A DNA stretch of 23,030 bases from Alphaproteobacteria bacterium (GTDB lineage Bacteria; Pseudomonadota; Alphaproteobacteria; Puniceispirillales; UBA1172): assembly GCA_023259875.1 (NCBI GenBank), contig JALRFL010000146.1:1-23030 (forward strand), written 5' to 3'. Shown piece by piece: positions 1-8,201 of the stretch (the first letter of the stretch is position 1; each line of letters begins with the position of its first letter). Position numbers and translations under genes: made by a program. The notes beneath the pieces are model-generated. The model was not told where the DNA came from. It made no database searches and was given only the letters and a program-made list of their open reading frames with translations.

Positions 1-1876
1 TGGCATGACCAATTTCAACCTCTTGCATCGTGCCAAAGGGGAACGCCTCATTTGAGAGGGATTGGGGAATTAAGGGCTGAAGAAAATCTCTCGCTTCAGG
101 CCCCATGACCACCAACACCGATTCCATGGCGGTGACATCAAGAATGGAACAATGCGCCCCATCAGGGATATTCCGGTTGATCCAGTGCATATCTCGGCGA
201 ATGGTAGCCGCAGGCGTTACGATAATAAAACGGTCATCCGCAAGCCGGGTAATCGTGACATCTGCCTCAATGCCGCCATCAGCGTTTAAGAATTGGGTAT
301 AGACAATTCGTCCCACCTCAACCGCGACATTGTTACAAGCAATTTTTTGCAAAACCGCTTCGGCATCACGGCCCATGACCATAATTTTGCCAAAGCTAGA
401 CATATCAAACATCCCAACCTTATTGCGAACCGCCTCATGTTCCGCGGCGTTATGAGAAAACCAATTTTGCCGTTTCCATGAATATTCATAGGCTGGGGTC
501 ACGCCTTTTTTCAGCTCACTTTCTGGCAAAAACCAGTTTGCTCTTTCCCATCCGGCAACCTCCCCAAAACACGCGCCCTTTTCTTCGAGCCGGTGATGGA
601 GTGGCGAGCGTTTGATGGATCGGCTAGTTTCCACCTGACGGTAGGGAAAATGATCGGCATAAAGCAGACCAAGGGTTTCGCTCACGCGTTCCTTTAGATA
701 TTGGCGGTTAACCTGAAACGGCATCATGCGGCGAATATCAACATCCCATAAATCCATCGGGGCATTGCCCTTATGCATCCATTCGGCCAGCACTTTGCCA
801 GCGCCGCCAGCCGATTGAATGCCAACCGAATTAAAGCCAGCCGCGACAAAGAAATTACGCAATTCCGGGGCTTCCCCTAACAAATAGCGGTTATCAGGGG
901 TAAAGCTTTCCGGGCCATTAAAGAACATCTGGATACCAGCATCCGCCAGAACTGGCAGACGGTTAATCGCGCGTTCAAGAATAGGTTCAAAATGGTCAAT
1001 ATCTTCGGGCAATGCGTCAAATTCAAAGTTTTCAGGAATCCCGTCCATCCCCCATGGTTTTGAGTTTGGCTCAAACGCCCCAAGCAAAATTTTGCCAGCG
1101 TCTTCTTTATAATAAGCACATTCATCAGGCACACGCAGAACCGGCAAATTCGCCTTAAGTCCAGAAATGCCCTCCGTCACAATATAGAAATGCTCACACG
1201 CATGAAGCGGCACAGAGACACCGGCCATCGCACCAATCTCTCTTGCCCACATCCCACCGCAATTCACAACAAACTCAGCGGTGATATTGCCATGATCCGT
1301 TTCAACACCCACCGCCGCGCCTTGATCTGTCAAGATATTGGTGACTTTCACGCCTTCGATAATCTTGGCCCCACCGTTGCGCGCGCCCTTGGCTAGAGCT
1401 TGGGTAATATTCACGGGGTCACCTTGGCCATCCTTGGGCAAATGAACACCGCCAACAGCATCGTCAACATTCAAACCGGGATAGAGATTGGCAATCTCGG
1501 CTGAACTGATCTCATCAATCTCAACCCCAAAGGCACGCGCCATGGCCGCCGAACGCCGCAATTCTTCCATCCGTTCATTTGTCAGGGCAACGGTGATAGA
1601 CCCATTGCGCTTAAATCCTGTGGCGACACCGGTTTCTTCTTCAAGGCTGAAATACAGCTCTTGGGAATATTTGGCTAAGCGTGTCATATTCTGGGTGGCG
1701 CGAAGCTGGGCAATGAGACCTGCCGCGTGCCATGTGGTGCCGCAGGTAAGCTGTTTACGTTCTAGTAAGACAACATCTTTCCAACCCAATTTCGTCAGAT
1801 GATAAGCAACTGAGGCACCAACAACGCCGCCGCCGATAATCACCGCGCTTGCATGACTTGGGACAGTTATGGCCAT
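1..1876 (-). CDS. FAD/GcvT demethylase (dimethylglycine or sarcosine dehydrogenase family), C-terminus cut by window edge
   Basis: Reading leftward from the ATG at 1876 gives an open frame of 625 codons with no stop before base 1, so the 3' end lies outside the window. The N-terminus has a Rossmann FAD loop (IIGGGVVG, residues 13-20) and the motif CGTTWHAAG. His50 there matches the histidine that carries covalently bound FAD in dimethylglycine and sarcosine dehydrogenases. A GcvT-like tetrahydrofolate-binding region begins around residue 430, and the last visible residues (FPFGTMQEVEIGHA) lie within it. Family members oxidatively demethylate dimethylglycine or sarcosine and pass the one-carbon unit to folate, in the cytoplasm. 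Only 4 bases (GATC) separate it from the upstream paralogue, so co-transcription is very likely. The segment GLIAQLRATQNMTRLA is closer to typical sarcosine/dimethylglycine dehydrogenases than the paralogue is. Which methylamine it uses cannot be decided here. Confidence 0.88.
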   Translation of the reverse strand, partial: MAITVPSHASAVIIGGGVVGASVAYHLTKLGWKDVVLLERKQLTCGTTWHAAGLIAQLRATQNMTRLAKYSQELYFSLEEETGVATGFKRNGSITVALTNERMEELRRSAAMARAFGVEIDEISSAEIANLYPGLNVDDAVGGVHLPKDGQGDPVNITQALAKGARNGGAKIIEGVKVTNILTDQGAAVGVETDHGNITAEFVVNCGGMWAREIGAMAGVSVPLHACEHFYIVTEGISGLKANLPVLRVPDECAYYKEDAGKILLGAFEPNSKPWGMDGIPENFEFDALPEDIDHFEPILERAINRLPVLADAGIQMFFNGPESFTPDNRYLLGEAPELRNFFVAAGFNSVGIQSAGGAGKVLAEWMHKGNAPMDLWDVDIRRMMPFQVNRQYLKERVSETLGLLYADHFPYRQVETSRSIKRSPLHHRLEEKGACFGEVAGWERANWFLPESELKKGVTPAYEYSWKRQNWFSHNAAEHEAVRNKVGMFDMSSFGKIMVMGRDAEAVLQKIACNNVAVEVGRIVYTQFLNADGGIEADVTITRLADDRFIIVTPAATIRRDMHWINRNIPDGAHCSILDVTAMESVLVVMGPEARDFLQPLIPQSLSNEAFPFGTMQEVEIGHA

Positions 1877-1880
1877 GATC

Positions 1881-4373
1881 TTATCCTTTCAGCCTGCTGT
1901 TATCAGCGTCATAAAGAACGCCGCCATCTACCAGATGCGCTTGGCGGTATTCCCCTAGCACTTCGATTTCCAGTTTTGGTGATCCGCTTGAAAAGATATC
2001 TTCATCTACCACGCCATAGGCAATGGATTTGCCTACTCTGTGGCCATATCCTGCTGATACCACCAACCCAACATCCTTGCCGCCTGAACGGATGGATGAC
2101 AGATAAACGGCCTCACCGCTATCCTTGGCATCTTTGGCATCATCCAGCACCATGGCAACAAATCGCCGCGCAACGCCGCGCTGTTGTTCTGCCAAAATCG
2201 CCTCGCGACCAATAAACTCGTCCTTATCGGTACGCACCCATCGCGCCAGTCCACTTTCCAGCATGGTGTAATCTGATGTCAGATCAGATTTCCAAGACCG
2301 ATAACCTTTTTCAAGCCGCATAGAATCTAGCGCCAACATACCAAAAGGTTTGATCTGATGCTCTGCCCCTGCGGTCATGATGCTATCAAATACCGCTTCC
2401 ATTTTGGCCATGGGGATATGCATTTCCCAACCGGCCTCACCAGCAAAGGACACACGAATAAGATGCACATCTGCCCCGGCGATTTTGCCGCCGCGATGCG
2501 TTAACCAACCAAACTGATCCTGCGCCATATTTTCATGCGTTATCGCCTCCATAATGGCAGGGGATTTTGGCCCTGTGACTAACAATGTGCCCATATCACG
2601 GGTTAAATCCGTGATCGTCACCGACCCATCATCAGGACAATGCGAGGTTAGCCAATCCCGATCATGCCAGAACGCGCCAGCACCGGTAATCAACCAGAAA
2701 TGATTTTCATCAAAACAGGTGGCTGTCATTTCAGTCAGGATTTTGCCCTTTGGTGTTGCAAAATAGACAAGCCCGATGCGGCCTGGCTTTGGCAGACGCC
2801 CTGTGACCATTCGGTCAAGATATGCTTTTGCCCCTTCCCCTTTGATTTCAAATCGGGTGAAACCGGTCAAATCAATCACCCCGGCGTGTTCGGCGACATG
2901 CCGGCATTCTGCCCCAACCGTGTTGTGCCAATGCTGATGCTTAAAACTTTGGGCCGGTTTGCGTTCATCTGCGCCTTGGGGAAACCAATCTGCTCTTTCC
3001 CATCCACCGTATGCCCCAAACTCTGCGCCTTCTTTTTTCAGCCGCTCATAGAGGGTAGAGGTTTTTGCCGGACGGCCAGCAGGCCATTGGATTTGCGGAT
3101 AATGGGTGGCGTATTCATGGGAATAGGTTTCAATCGCCTTAGCGATGCTATAAGCCCGATCCACATGATCCGTAAAGCGGCGTGGGTCAACCGCCCATGA
3201 ATCTGTTTCTGGCTCACCTTCTATGATGATTTCCGCCATCAATTTTCCAGCGCCGCCAGCCTGAACAATGCCGAAGGTAAACACACAACATTCAAAGGCG
3301 TTTGGCACACCCGGCATTGGCCCAATTAACGGCAGACCATCAGGCGCATAAGGAATAGGCCCATTGACAACGCGCGTAATGCCGGCACTTCCTAAAATAG
3401 GAACACGGCGGCAAGCATCATCAATATACCATTCCAACCGTTCCAGATCATCATTCCAAAGCTGAAATGAAAAATCATCCGGCCGTGGGTCATCATCCGT
3501 AATCCAGTGAGCACGGCAATTTTTTTCATAAGGGCCAAGCAAAAGCCCGTCTTTTTCCTGACGCAGATAATACGAACTGTCAGGGTCACGCAACAACGGC
3601 AATTTTTTATCTCTGTCGGTTAACTCAGGAATGCTTTCTGAGACGAGGTACTGATGCGCCAAGGACACGCAAGGCACATCACGGCCAAACATCTTGCCAA
3701 TTTCATCCGCCCGATAGCCAGCGGCGTTAACCACATATTGCGCCCGAACCGTTCCAATGGGGGTTTCAACTGCCCATTCATCACCTTTGCGGCTAACCCC
3801 CGTCACTGGACAAAACCGGATGATCTGGGCGCCCATATCTCTTGCGCCTTTGGCAAAGGCTTGGGTTAGCTGCGCTGGATCAATATCCCCATCAAGAGGA
3901 TCCCATTGTCCACCTTCGAGATCATGGGTTTCCAAAAAGGGGTAAATCTCTTTCATGTCAGCGTTGCTGAGCATTTCAAACTCAACCCCCATTTGCCGAC
4001 CCATGGATTGAACATGACGAAACTCATCCATGCGCTCTCGGCTATGGGCTAGTCTGATCGCGCCCGTGACATGATAATTCATGGGGTAATCGACTTCTTC
4101 GCCTAAGCGGCGATAGAGTTCGGTGGAATAGGACTGCATTTTCATCATTGTCCATGAGCCGACAAAATTCGGACAATTTCCAGCCGCGTGCCAAGTCGAA
4201 CCTGAGGTCAATTCATTCTTTTCCAGCAACAAACAATCCGTCCAACCCATCTTTGCCAGATGATACAGCACCGAACAACCAACAGAACCGCCGCCAATCA
4301 CCACAACCCGTGCGGTTTGTGGAAGCTTTCCTGTGGCCTTGGTTTCTGTTCCGGTAGTTGTGTTATCTGTCAT
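1881..4373 (-). CDS. FAD/GcvT demethylase (dimethylglycine/sarcosine dehydrogenase family), complete
   Basis: Encodes 830 aa, the usual size for the mammalian-type DMGDH/SARDH architecture. Order: FAD-binding DAO domain with VVIGGGSVG (about 24-32); the covalent-flavin motif SGSTWHAAG with His62; a DAO insert to about residue 400; an FAO_M linker; a GcvT folate domain (about 470-735, including FAGEAGWEMHIP); and a GcvT C-terminal barrel. I prefer the ATG at 4373, preceded by GAAGGGGAAG. The frame stays open to 4490, but that would overlap the regulator upstream. Probable role is oxidative demethylation of dimethylglycine or sarcosine with methylene-tetrahydrofolate formation. The segment after the flavin motif (NCPNFVGSWTMMKMQ) differs from the downstream paralogue, so the two probably differ in substrate. 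It lies 53 bases after the XRE-cupin gene and 4 bases before the second demethylase, in one apparent operon. The family call is firm; the substrate is inferred. Confidence 0.9.
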   Translation of the reverse strand: MTDNTTTGTETKATGKLPQTARVVVIGGGSVGCSVLYHLAKMGWTDCLLLEKNELTSGSTWHAAGNCPNFVGSWTMMKMQSYSTELYRRLGEEVDYPMNYHVTGAIRLAHSRERMDEFRHVQSMGRQMGVEFEMLSNADMKEIYPFLETHDLEGGQWDPLDGDIDPAQLTQAFAKGARDMGAQIIRFCPVTGVSRKGDEWAVETPIGTVRAQYVVNAAGYRADEIGKMFGRDVPCVSLAHQYLVSESIPELTDRDKKLPLLRDPDSSYYLRQEKDGLLLGPYEKNCRAHWITDDDPRPDDFSFQLWNDDLERLEWYIDDACRRVPILGSAGITRVVNGPIPYAPDGLPLIGPMPGVPNAFECCVFTFGIVQAGGAGKLMAEIIIEGEPETDSWAVDPRRFTDHVDRAYSIAKAIETYSHEYATHYPQIQWPAGRPAKTSTLYERLKKEGAEFGAYGGWERADWFPQGADERKPAQSFKHQHWHNTVGAECRHVAEHAGVIDLTGFTRFEIKGEGAKAYLDRMVTGRLPKPGRIGLVYFATPKGKILTEMTATCFDENHFWLITGAGAFWHDRDWLTSHCPDDGSVTITDLTRDMGTLLVTGPKSPAIMEAITHENMAQDQFGWLTHRGGKIAGADVHLIRVSFAGEAGWEMHIPMAKMEAVFDSIMTAGAEHQIKPFGMLALDSMRLEKGYRSWKSDLTSDYTMLESGLARWVRTDKDEFIGREAILAEQQRGVARRFVAMVLDDAKDAKDSGEAVYLSSIRSGGKDVGLVVSAGYGHRVGKSIAYGVVDEDIFSSGSPKLEIEVLGEYRQAHLVDGGVLYDADNSRLKG

Positions 4374-4426
4374 TGCGGCTTCCCCTTCTTCTCTCTCTTT
4401 TTCAAAATCAATATCATCAAATGGTT

Positions 4427-5056
4427 TTAATAAATTGGCGGTGCGATCACCCATATGACCACCGCGTCTTCTTTGCCATGATTGGCCCAACTCATCGTTT
4501 CCCCTGCAAAACGGAAACTGTCCCCCGGTTTCAAATCATAAGTCTGGTCATCCAGCGTCAGCGTAAGCGCACCTGAGATCAAATATCCGGCTTCTTCGGT
4601 TTCGCGTGTGACCGGCGCGGTGATGCGCGAACCCGGCCCAAAAACTGAGCGCAACATTTCAAATCTGCCCCCAAGGTCAGGCGATAACAATTCTTCGCGC
4701 AAATCAGTGGCGTTATCATGCATGATGCGGCGAGAATTCGCCCGAACAATATGTTCGTTTTCTTCGCTTTCGGGTGAGCTGGAAAAGAAAAAGCTAAACG
4801 GCAAGCTAAACAATTCAGCGATTTTGCGAATATCCGCAAGCAATGGCTCTGAGGTGCCGCGTTCCACTTGGCTAAGCCAACCGATAGAACGATCAAGATG
4901 ATCAGCCAGTTCGGTTAAGGTCCAGCCGCGGCTTTGCCTAAGCACCCGAATATCGTGACCGATCTGACCAGATGACCGCATCATCATCGTCTGCGACAAC
5001 GCGCTAGGGCGAGATTTTTGGTCTGGCAAAGGGGATGATGGCACTTTATCTAGCAT
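4427..5056 (-). CDS. XRE-family HTH regulator with C-terminal cupin domain
   Basis: 209 aa. A Cro/CI-type helix-turn-helix spans about residues 33-88 (IGHDIRVLRQSRGWTLTELA, then IGWLSQVERG). A cupin fold spans about 130-207 (EEAGYLISGALTLTL, LKPGDSFRF). This HTH-cupin layout is typical of regulators that sense small amines, amino acids or their products through the cupin (PuuR and SutR types). It is the first gene of a leftward set with the two FAD/GcvT demethylases, so it probably controls their expression in response to a methylated glycine or a related amine; that is inference from position. Start: ATG at 5056 has AAGATGAG at a suitable distance, while the in-frame GTG at 5062 would sit directly against it. 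Palindromes at 5083-5142, just upstream, are candidate self-operators. Confidence 0.88.
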   Translation of the reverse strand: MLDKVPSSPLPDQKSRPSALSQTMMMRSSGQIGHDIRVLRQSRGWTLTELADHLDRSIGWLSQVERGTSEPLLADIRKIAELFSLPFSFFFSSSPESEENEHIVRANSRRIMHDNATDLREELLSPDLGGRFEMLRSVFGPGSRITAPVTRETEEAGYLISGALTLTLDDQTYDLKPGDSFRFAGETMSWANHGKEDAVVIWVIAPPIY

Positions 5057-5082
5057 TCGCACTCATCTTTGTTTTGCTTCGG

Positions 5083-5142
5083 TTCAAATGAATTATTTGA
5101 AAACAATTTCACCAAAATGAAAAAATAGCAATAATTTTCATT
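5083..5142. promoter_or_regulatory. Candidate operator region: AT-rich nested palindromes
   Basis: Three inverted repeats lie together 27-86 bases upstream of the regulator start. TTCAAAT/ATTTGAA at 5083-5089 and 5095-5101 (5-base spacer) is exact. AATGAAAA/TTTTCATT at 5116-5123 and 5135-5142 (11-base spacer) is exact. A shorter TGAAA/TTTCA pair at 5098-5102 and 5107-5111 links them. All share a TGAA-like half-site. The position fits autoregulation by the XRE-cupin protein and control of the demethylase genes. No binding data exist; AT-rich DNA gives short palindromes by chance, so confidence is moderate. Confidence 0.4.
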
Positions 5143-5288
5143 CGCCTAACAGCACTTTTTTCATCTTTATTCTCTGGCCTCCTCTTCCTAGGGCAAGATA
5201 AAGTCACGCGTCAGATCATGGGTTGACGATACGGCGTCTTTGGGTCATGGTCAGGCTTCCTTATTAAAATCAAAAGAATGTTATCGCC

Positions 5289-5795
5289 ATGCGTATTATC
5301 ACAATCTTTCTAGCCGGAGTTTTTAGTCTCATCATGTCTGCATCAGCCCAATCCGATACCCTTGTTCTTGAAACCAGCAAAGGCGAGATTCGTATCGCCA
5401 TGTTGAGTACGCTTGCCCCAAACCATGTTGCCAGAATCAAAGAGCTGGCAGGGGAAGGCTATTATGATGGGATTATTTTCCATCGGGTTATCCCCGGTTT
5501 CATGGCACAAACAGGCGATCCAACCGGTACTGGTATGGGCGGGTCTGGACAAAAATTGGATGCAGAGTTTTCGGACTATCAATATCAATCCGGAACCGTA
5601 GGCATGGCCAGAACCATGGACCCAAACAGCGCAGATAGTCAGTTTTTTATCTGTTTTGACGGATGCGGCCATCTCACAGGGCAATACACCGTGTGGGGTC
5701 AAGTCGAAGACGGCATGGATGTGGTGGAAAGCATTAACGCCGGTGAGCCACCAGCAAACCCCGATCAGATTGTTCGTGCTTATTTGGCGGAATAA
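5289..5795 (+). CDS. Periplasmic peptidyl-prolyl cis-trans isomerase, cyclophilin type
   Basis: 168 aa with a clear signal peptide (hydrophobic residues 4-17, cleavage likely after MSASA at 20), so a periplasmic protein. The cyclophilin fold is plain: FHRVIPGFMAQTGDPTGTG carries the catalytic Arg66 with Phe71 and Gln74, followed by GMARTMDPNSADSQFFI and LTGQYTVWGQV. The position of human cyclophilin A Trp121 is occupied by His128, as in many bacterial enzymes that resist cyclosporin. Its role is proline isomerisation during folding of exported proteins. It is transcribed alone, divergently from the XRE-cupin regulator, and ends 62 bases before a hairpin terminator. The ATG at 5289 is the only start that keeps the signal peptide; the Shine-Dalgarno is weak (AAAAGAAT, distant). 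Confidence 0.93.
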   Translation: MRIITIFLAGVFSLIMSASAQSDTLVLETSKGEIRIAMLSTLAPNHVARIKELAGEGYYDGIIFHRVIPGFMAQTGDPTGTGMGGSGQKLDAEFSDYQYQSGTVGMARTMDPNSADSQFFICFDGCGHLTGQYTVWGQVEDGMDVVESINAGEPPANPDQIVRAYLAE

Positions 5796-5856
5796 ACCCC
5801 TTACCCAAAATTCCTTATACATCAGGTGCGCCTGACACATCTGAGGCTAAGATATC

Positions 5857-5881
5857 GGCGGGATCATCCCGCCTTTATTTT
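5857..5881 (+). terminator. Rho-independent terminator after the cyclophilin gene
   Basis: GGCGGG, ATCAT loop, CCCGCC, then TTTATTTT: a 6-bp GC stem with a U-rich tail on the plus strand. It ends where the leftward GNAT gene also ends (stop at 5880-5882), so it separates the convergent units. There is no T-tract on the minus-strand side, so it serves mainly rightward transcription. A second short hairpin (TCAGG/CCTGA, 5822-5835) lies just upstream. Confidence 0.8.
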
Positions 5882-6641
5882 AATGGCTTTGGGTTTCGGT
5901 GAATTGATAGCCAGAAGTTTCCATCTGGCGCACAAGATGAGGACGGGTGAGATCCGATAAAGCCCTGATCTGTTGGCCATCAGCGGCAAAATTATCATCG
6001 GAAAGCCATGTCAAAAACGCGGCTTGGATCAATGGCCAATCGGTTTCTGTTGCGGCAAACCATGCAGTATCGCGATTGCGCCCTTTGCTGAGGGTTGCGG
6101 CGCGAAATACCCCTTCAAAGGATAGGCCAAAGCGTTCCGCCGCGCGGCAGGATTTGTGATTCAGCACATTACATTTCCATTCAAAGCGGCGATATCCTGC
6201 CTCAAAAGCTGCCTTCATCATCAGATAAACCGCTTCTGTCGCCGCTGGGGTTCTCTGCATCACCGGGGCAAAATTAATGTGTCCAACCTCAATAGAACGG
6301 CTATCTGGATTAATCCGGAGATAGGAAAGCACCCCCATAATCTCGCCAGTGGCAGGAGCCTTTATCACATAGAAAAAGGGATCATCATTGAGCCCATTGC
6401 TAGCAATCCATTCGGCCATAGCCGCAGCATCATGGATTGGGCCATAGGGCAACCAGACCCAATTCTGATCATGGCCTCGCAAGACCTCTGCCAAAGCATC
6501 GGCGTGATCAAGGCTCAAGCGTTCAAGCGCGCACCACTTGCCTTTTAGAGACCAGTGATCAGGCCGCTCTAACACCGTGTCAGAAACACAAACACCAACA
6601 GGGTTGCCGTGTTCATCTTTTTCATAAAACAGGGTCGTCAC
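5880..6641 (-). CDS. GNAT family N-acetyltransferase (RimJ/RimL-like)
   Basis: 253 aa. The central part reads as a RimJ/RimL-type GCN5 acetyltransferase: an opening segment WCALERLSLDHADALAEVL (about 36-54), a core strand with EIMGVLSYLRI, an acetyl-CoA-binding region near the residues around RTPAATEAVYLMMKAAF, and the closing motif ECNVLNHKSCRAAERFGLSFEG-like stretch (here beginning WKCN). These enzymes acetylate protein N-termini or small amines; the substrate here is unknown. About 50 residues beyond the core (ending TETQSH) have no recognisable function. Translation starts at a GTG that overlaps the pyruvate kinase stop by four bases (GTGA, 6638-6641), so it is translationally coupled to pyk. 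A metabolic link to pyruvate kinase is not evident. Confidence 0.85.
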   Translation of the reverse strand: MTTLFYEKDEHGNPVGVCVSDTVLERPDHWSLKGKWCALERLSLDHADALAEVLRGHDQNWVWLPYGPIHDAAAMAEWIASNGLNDDPFFYVIKAPATGEIMGVLSYLRINPDSRSIEVGHINFAPVMQRTPAATEAVYLMMKAAFEAGYRRFEWKCNVLNHKSCRAAERFGLSFEGVFRAATLSKGRNRDTAWFAATETDWPLIQAAFLTWLSDDNFAADGQQIRALSDLTRPHLVRQMETSGYQFTETQSH

Positions 6642-8050
6642 GATAAGGTCAAGACCCGAACCGTGTTGGTTGTTCCGGCAACCCCAAATGGGGTACCAGC
6701 GACCACCACCACAAGGTCGCCTGATTTAGCATCCGTGTTATCCAGCAGCAATCGGCTGATTTCGGTTAGGGCTTCATCAAAGCTTTCAAAATATGGGGAT
6801 AAAATGCTGTTGATCCCCCAAGTGAAGCCTAGCCTCTGACGAGACACTTGGCTGGGGGTAATCATAAAGATCGGTAAATTGGGGCGTTCACGCGATAGCC
6901 GAACAACCGTTGCCCCTGTGGTAGAAAACCCAACAACACAAACCGCGCCAATAGCATCAGCCAGTTGCGTGGCCGAGGCCGCCACCGCATGATAAGTGGT
7001 GTGCGCATCCACAGGCTTCATGGAAAGCGCGCTAGCATATCCTTTTCTGGCCTCAGTTGTCTCAATAATGCGGCGCATCATCTTAACCGCTTCTGCCGGA
7101 TAATTTCCCGACGCGGTTTCCGCCGATAACATCACACAATCCACCCCGTTAGCCACCGCCGTTGCCACATCCGAGGCTTCTGCCCGGGTAGGCGTATGAT
7201 GGGTGATCATAGATTCGAGCATTTGGGTTGCCACCACCACGGGCTTGCCAATGCGCCGACAGGCATAGGTGATATCTTTTTGAATCCCCGGGACTTCTTC
7301 TGGCGGCATTTCCACCCCTAGATCACCACGCGCCACCATGATCCCATCACAGGCGCGAATAAGGTCTTCAAGCACATTCAATGCCGCCGGCTTTTCAATT
7401 TTGACCATCAGCGCCGCGCGATCCTTAATAATGGTGCGCGCTTCAAGCACATCTGTGACTTTTTGAACAAACGAAAGCGCAACCCAATCCACACCGAGAT
7501 CAAGGGCAAAGTCCAGATCAGCCCTGTCTTTTTCTGTGAGAGGGCTGATATTCAAGGACACATCAGGAACATTGACCCCTTTTCTGTCGCTAATTGGGCC
7601 GCCTGCTTCGACTTCTGTGATAATCTTGCCTGTCTCAACCCCTGTGACTTTGAATTGCAGATTGCCATCATTCACCAGCATCCGGTGCCCCGGCAAAATC
7701 GCCTCAAAAATCTCTGGGTGAGGGAGATAAACCCGTTTTGCATCACCAATTTTATCAACATTATCAAAGATAAATTGATCACCGGGTTTAAGTTCTGTGC
7801 CTTTTTTTACCGTGCTTACGCGCAGTTTTGGCCCTTGCAAATCTGCTAAAATAGTAAGAGGCAGATTAAGCTCTTTGGCCACATCACGAACATGATCGTA
7901 AGTTTCTTTGTGCATATCCTGTGTGCCGTGGCTGAAATTCAGACGAAACGCATTAGCCCCAGCCAGCGCGAGCGTCTTTATCATATCACGAGAATTGCTG
8001 GCAGGCCCAAGGGTCACGAGGATTCTTGTTGCCAGATAATTAAGTGTCAT
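6638..8050 (-). CDS. pyk: Pyruvate kinase
   Basis: 470 aa, full length. It catalyses phosphoenolpyruvate + ADP to pyruvate + ATP, the last step of glycolysis. Visible signatures: start of the barrel (ILVTLGPASNS), FRLNFSHG substrate loop, catalytic lysine region MVKIEKP (Lys217), metal/phosphate loop MVARGDLGVEMP, and the long conserved stretch ATQMLESMITHHTPTRAEAS. Residue 75 in LADLQGPKLRV is Lys where potassium-dependent enzymes have Glu (GPEIR in rabbit and E. coli PykF), which places it with the potassium-independent, PykA-like class according to the known Glu/Lys dichotomy. It starts at ATG 8050 with AAAGG upstream. It is first in a two-gene unit with the GNAT acetyltransferase and is divergent from the SufU-like gene. 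Confidence 0.97.
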   Translation of the reverse strand: MTLNYLATRILVTLGPASNSRDMIKTLALAGANAFRLNFSHGTQDMHKETYDHVRDVAKELNLPLTILADLQGPKLRVSTVKKGTELKPGDQFIFDNVDKIGDAKRVYLPHPEIFEAILPGHRMLVNDGNLQFKVTGVETGKIITEVEAGGPISDRKGVNVPDVSLNISPLTEKDRADLDFALDLGVDWVALSFVQKVTDVLEARTIIKDRAALMVKIEKPAALNVLEDLIRACDGIMVARGDLGVEMPPEEVPGIQKDITYACRRIGKPVVVATQMLESMITHHTPTRAEASDVATAVANGVDCVMLSAETASGNYPAEAVKMMRRIIETTEARKGYASALSMKPVDAHTTYHAVAASATQLADAIGAVCVVGFSTTGATVVRLSRERPNLPIFMITPSQVSRQRLGFTWGINSILSPYFESFDEALTEISRLLLDNTDAKSGDLVVVVAGTPFGVAGTTNTVRVLTLS

Positions 8051-8134
8051 TGTCTTTGGCCTTTCTGTGTCAGGATATCGCTTGGAGGATCAAACCCTTT
8101 TGTTCAATTATCTTACCAAAGCGTGATGACAGTA

Positions 8135-8163
8135 TTGTTACTATACCATAAAATAAGGATAAT
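8135..8163 (+). promoter_or_regulatory. Possible sigma-70 promoter for the SufU-like gene
   Basis: TTGTTA (8135-8140), a 17-base spacer, then GATAAT (8158-8163), matching the consensus hexamers 4/6 and 5/6. It would start transcription near 8170, about 30 bases before the proposed GTG start. Prediction from sequence only. Confidence 0.35.
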
Positions 8164-8201
8164 ACGAGTTGCATCACCAGATCAAAACTAAAGGAAATGC
8201 T

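Noticed and set aside
4374..4490. N-terminal extension of the complete FAD/GcvT gene to 4490
   Set aside because: It would overlap the regulator coding region; the extra residues are low-complexity and the ATG at 4373 has a good ribosome site just before the FAD motif.
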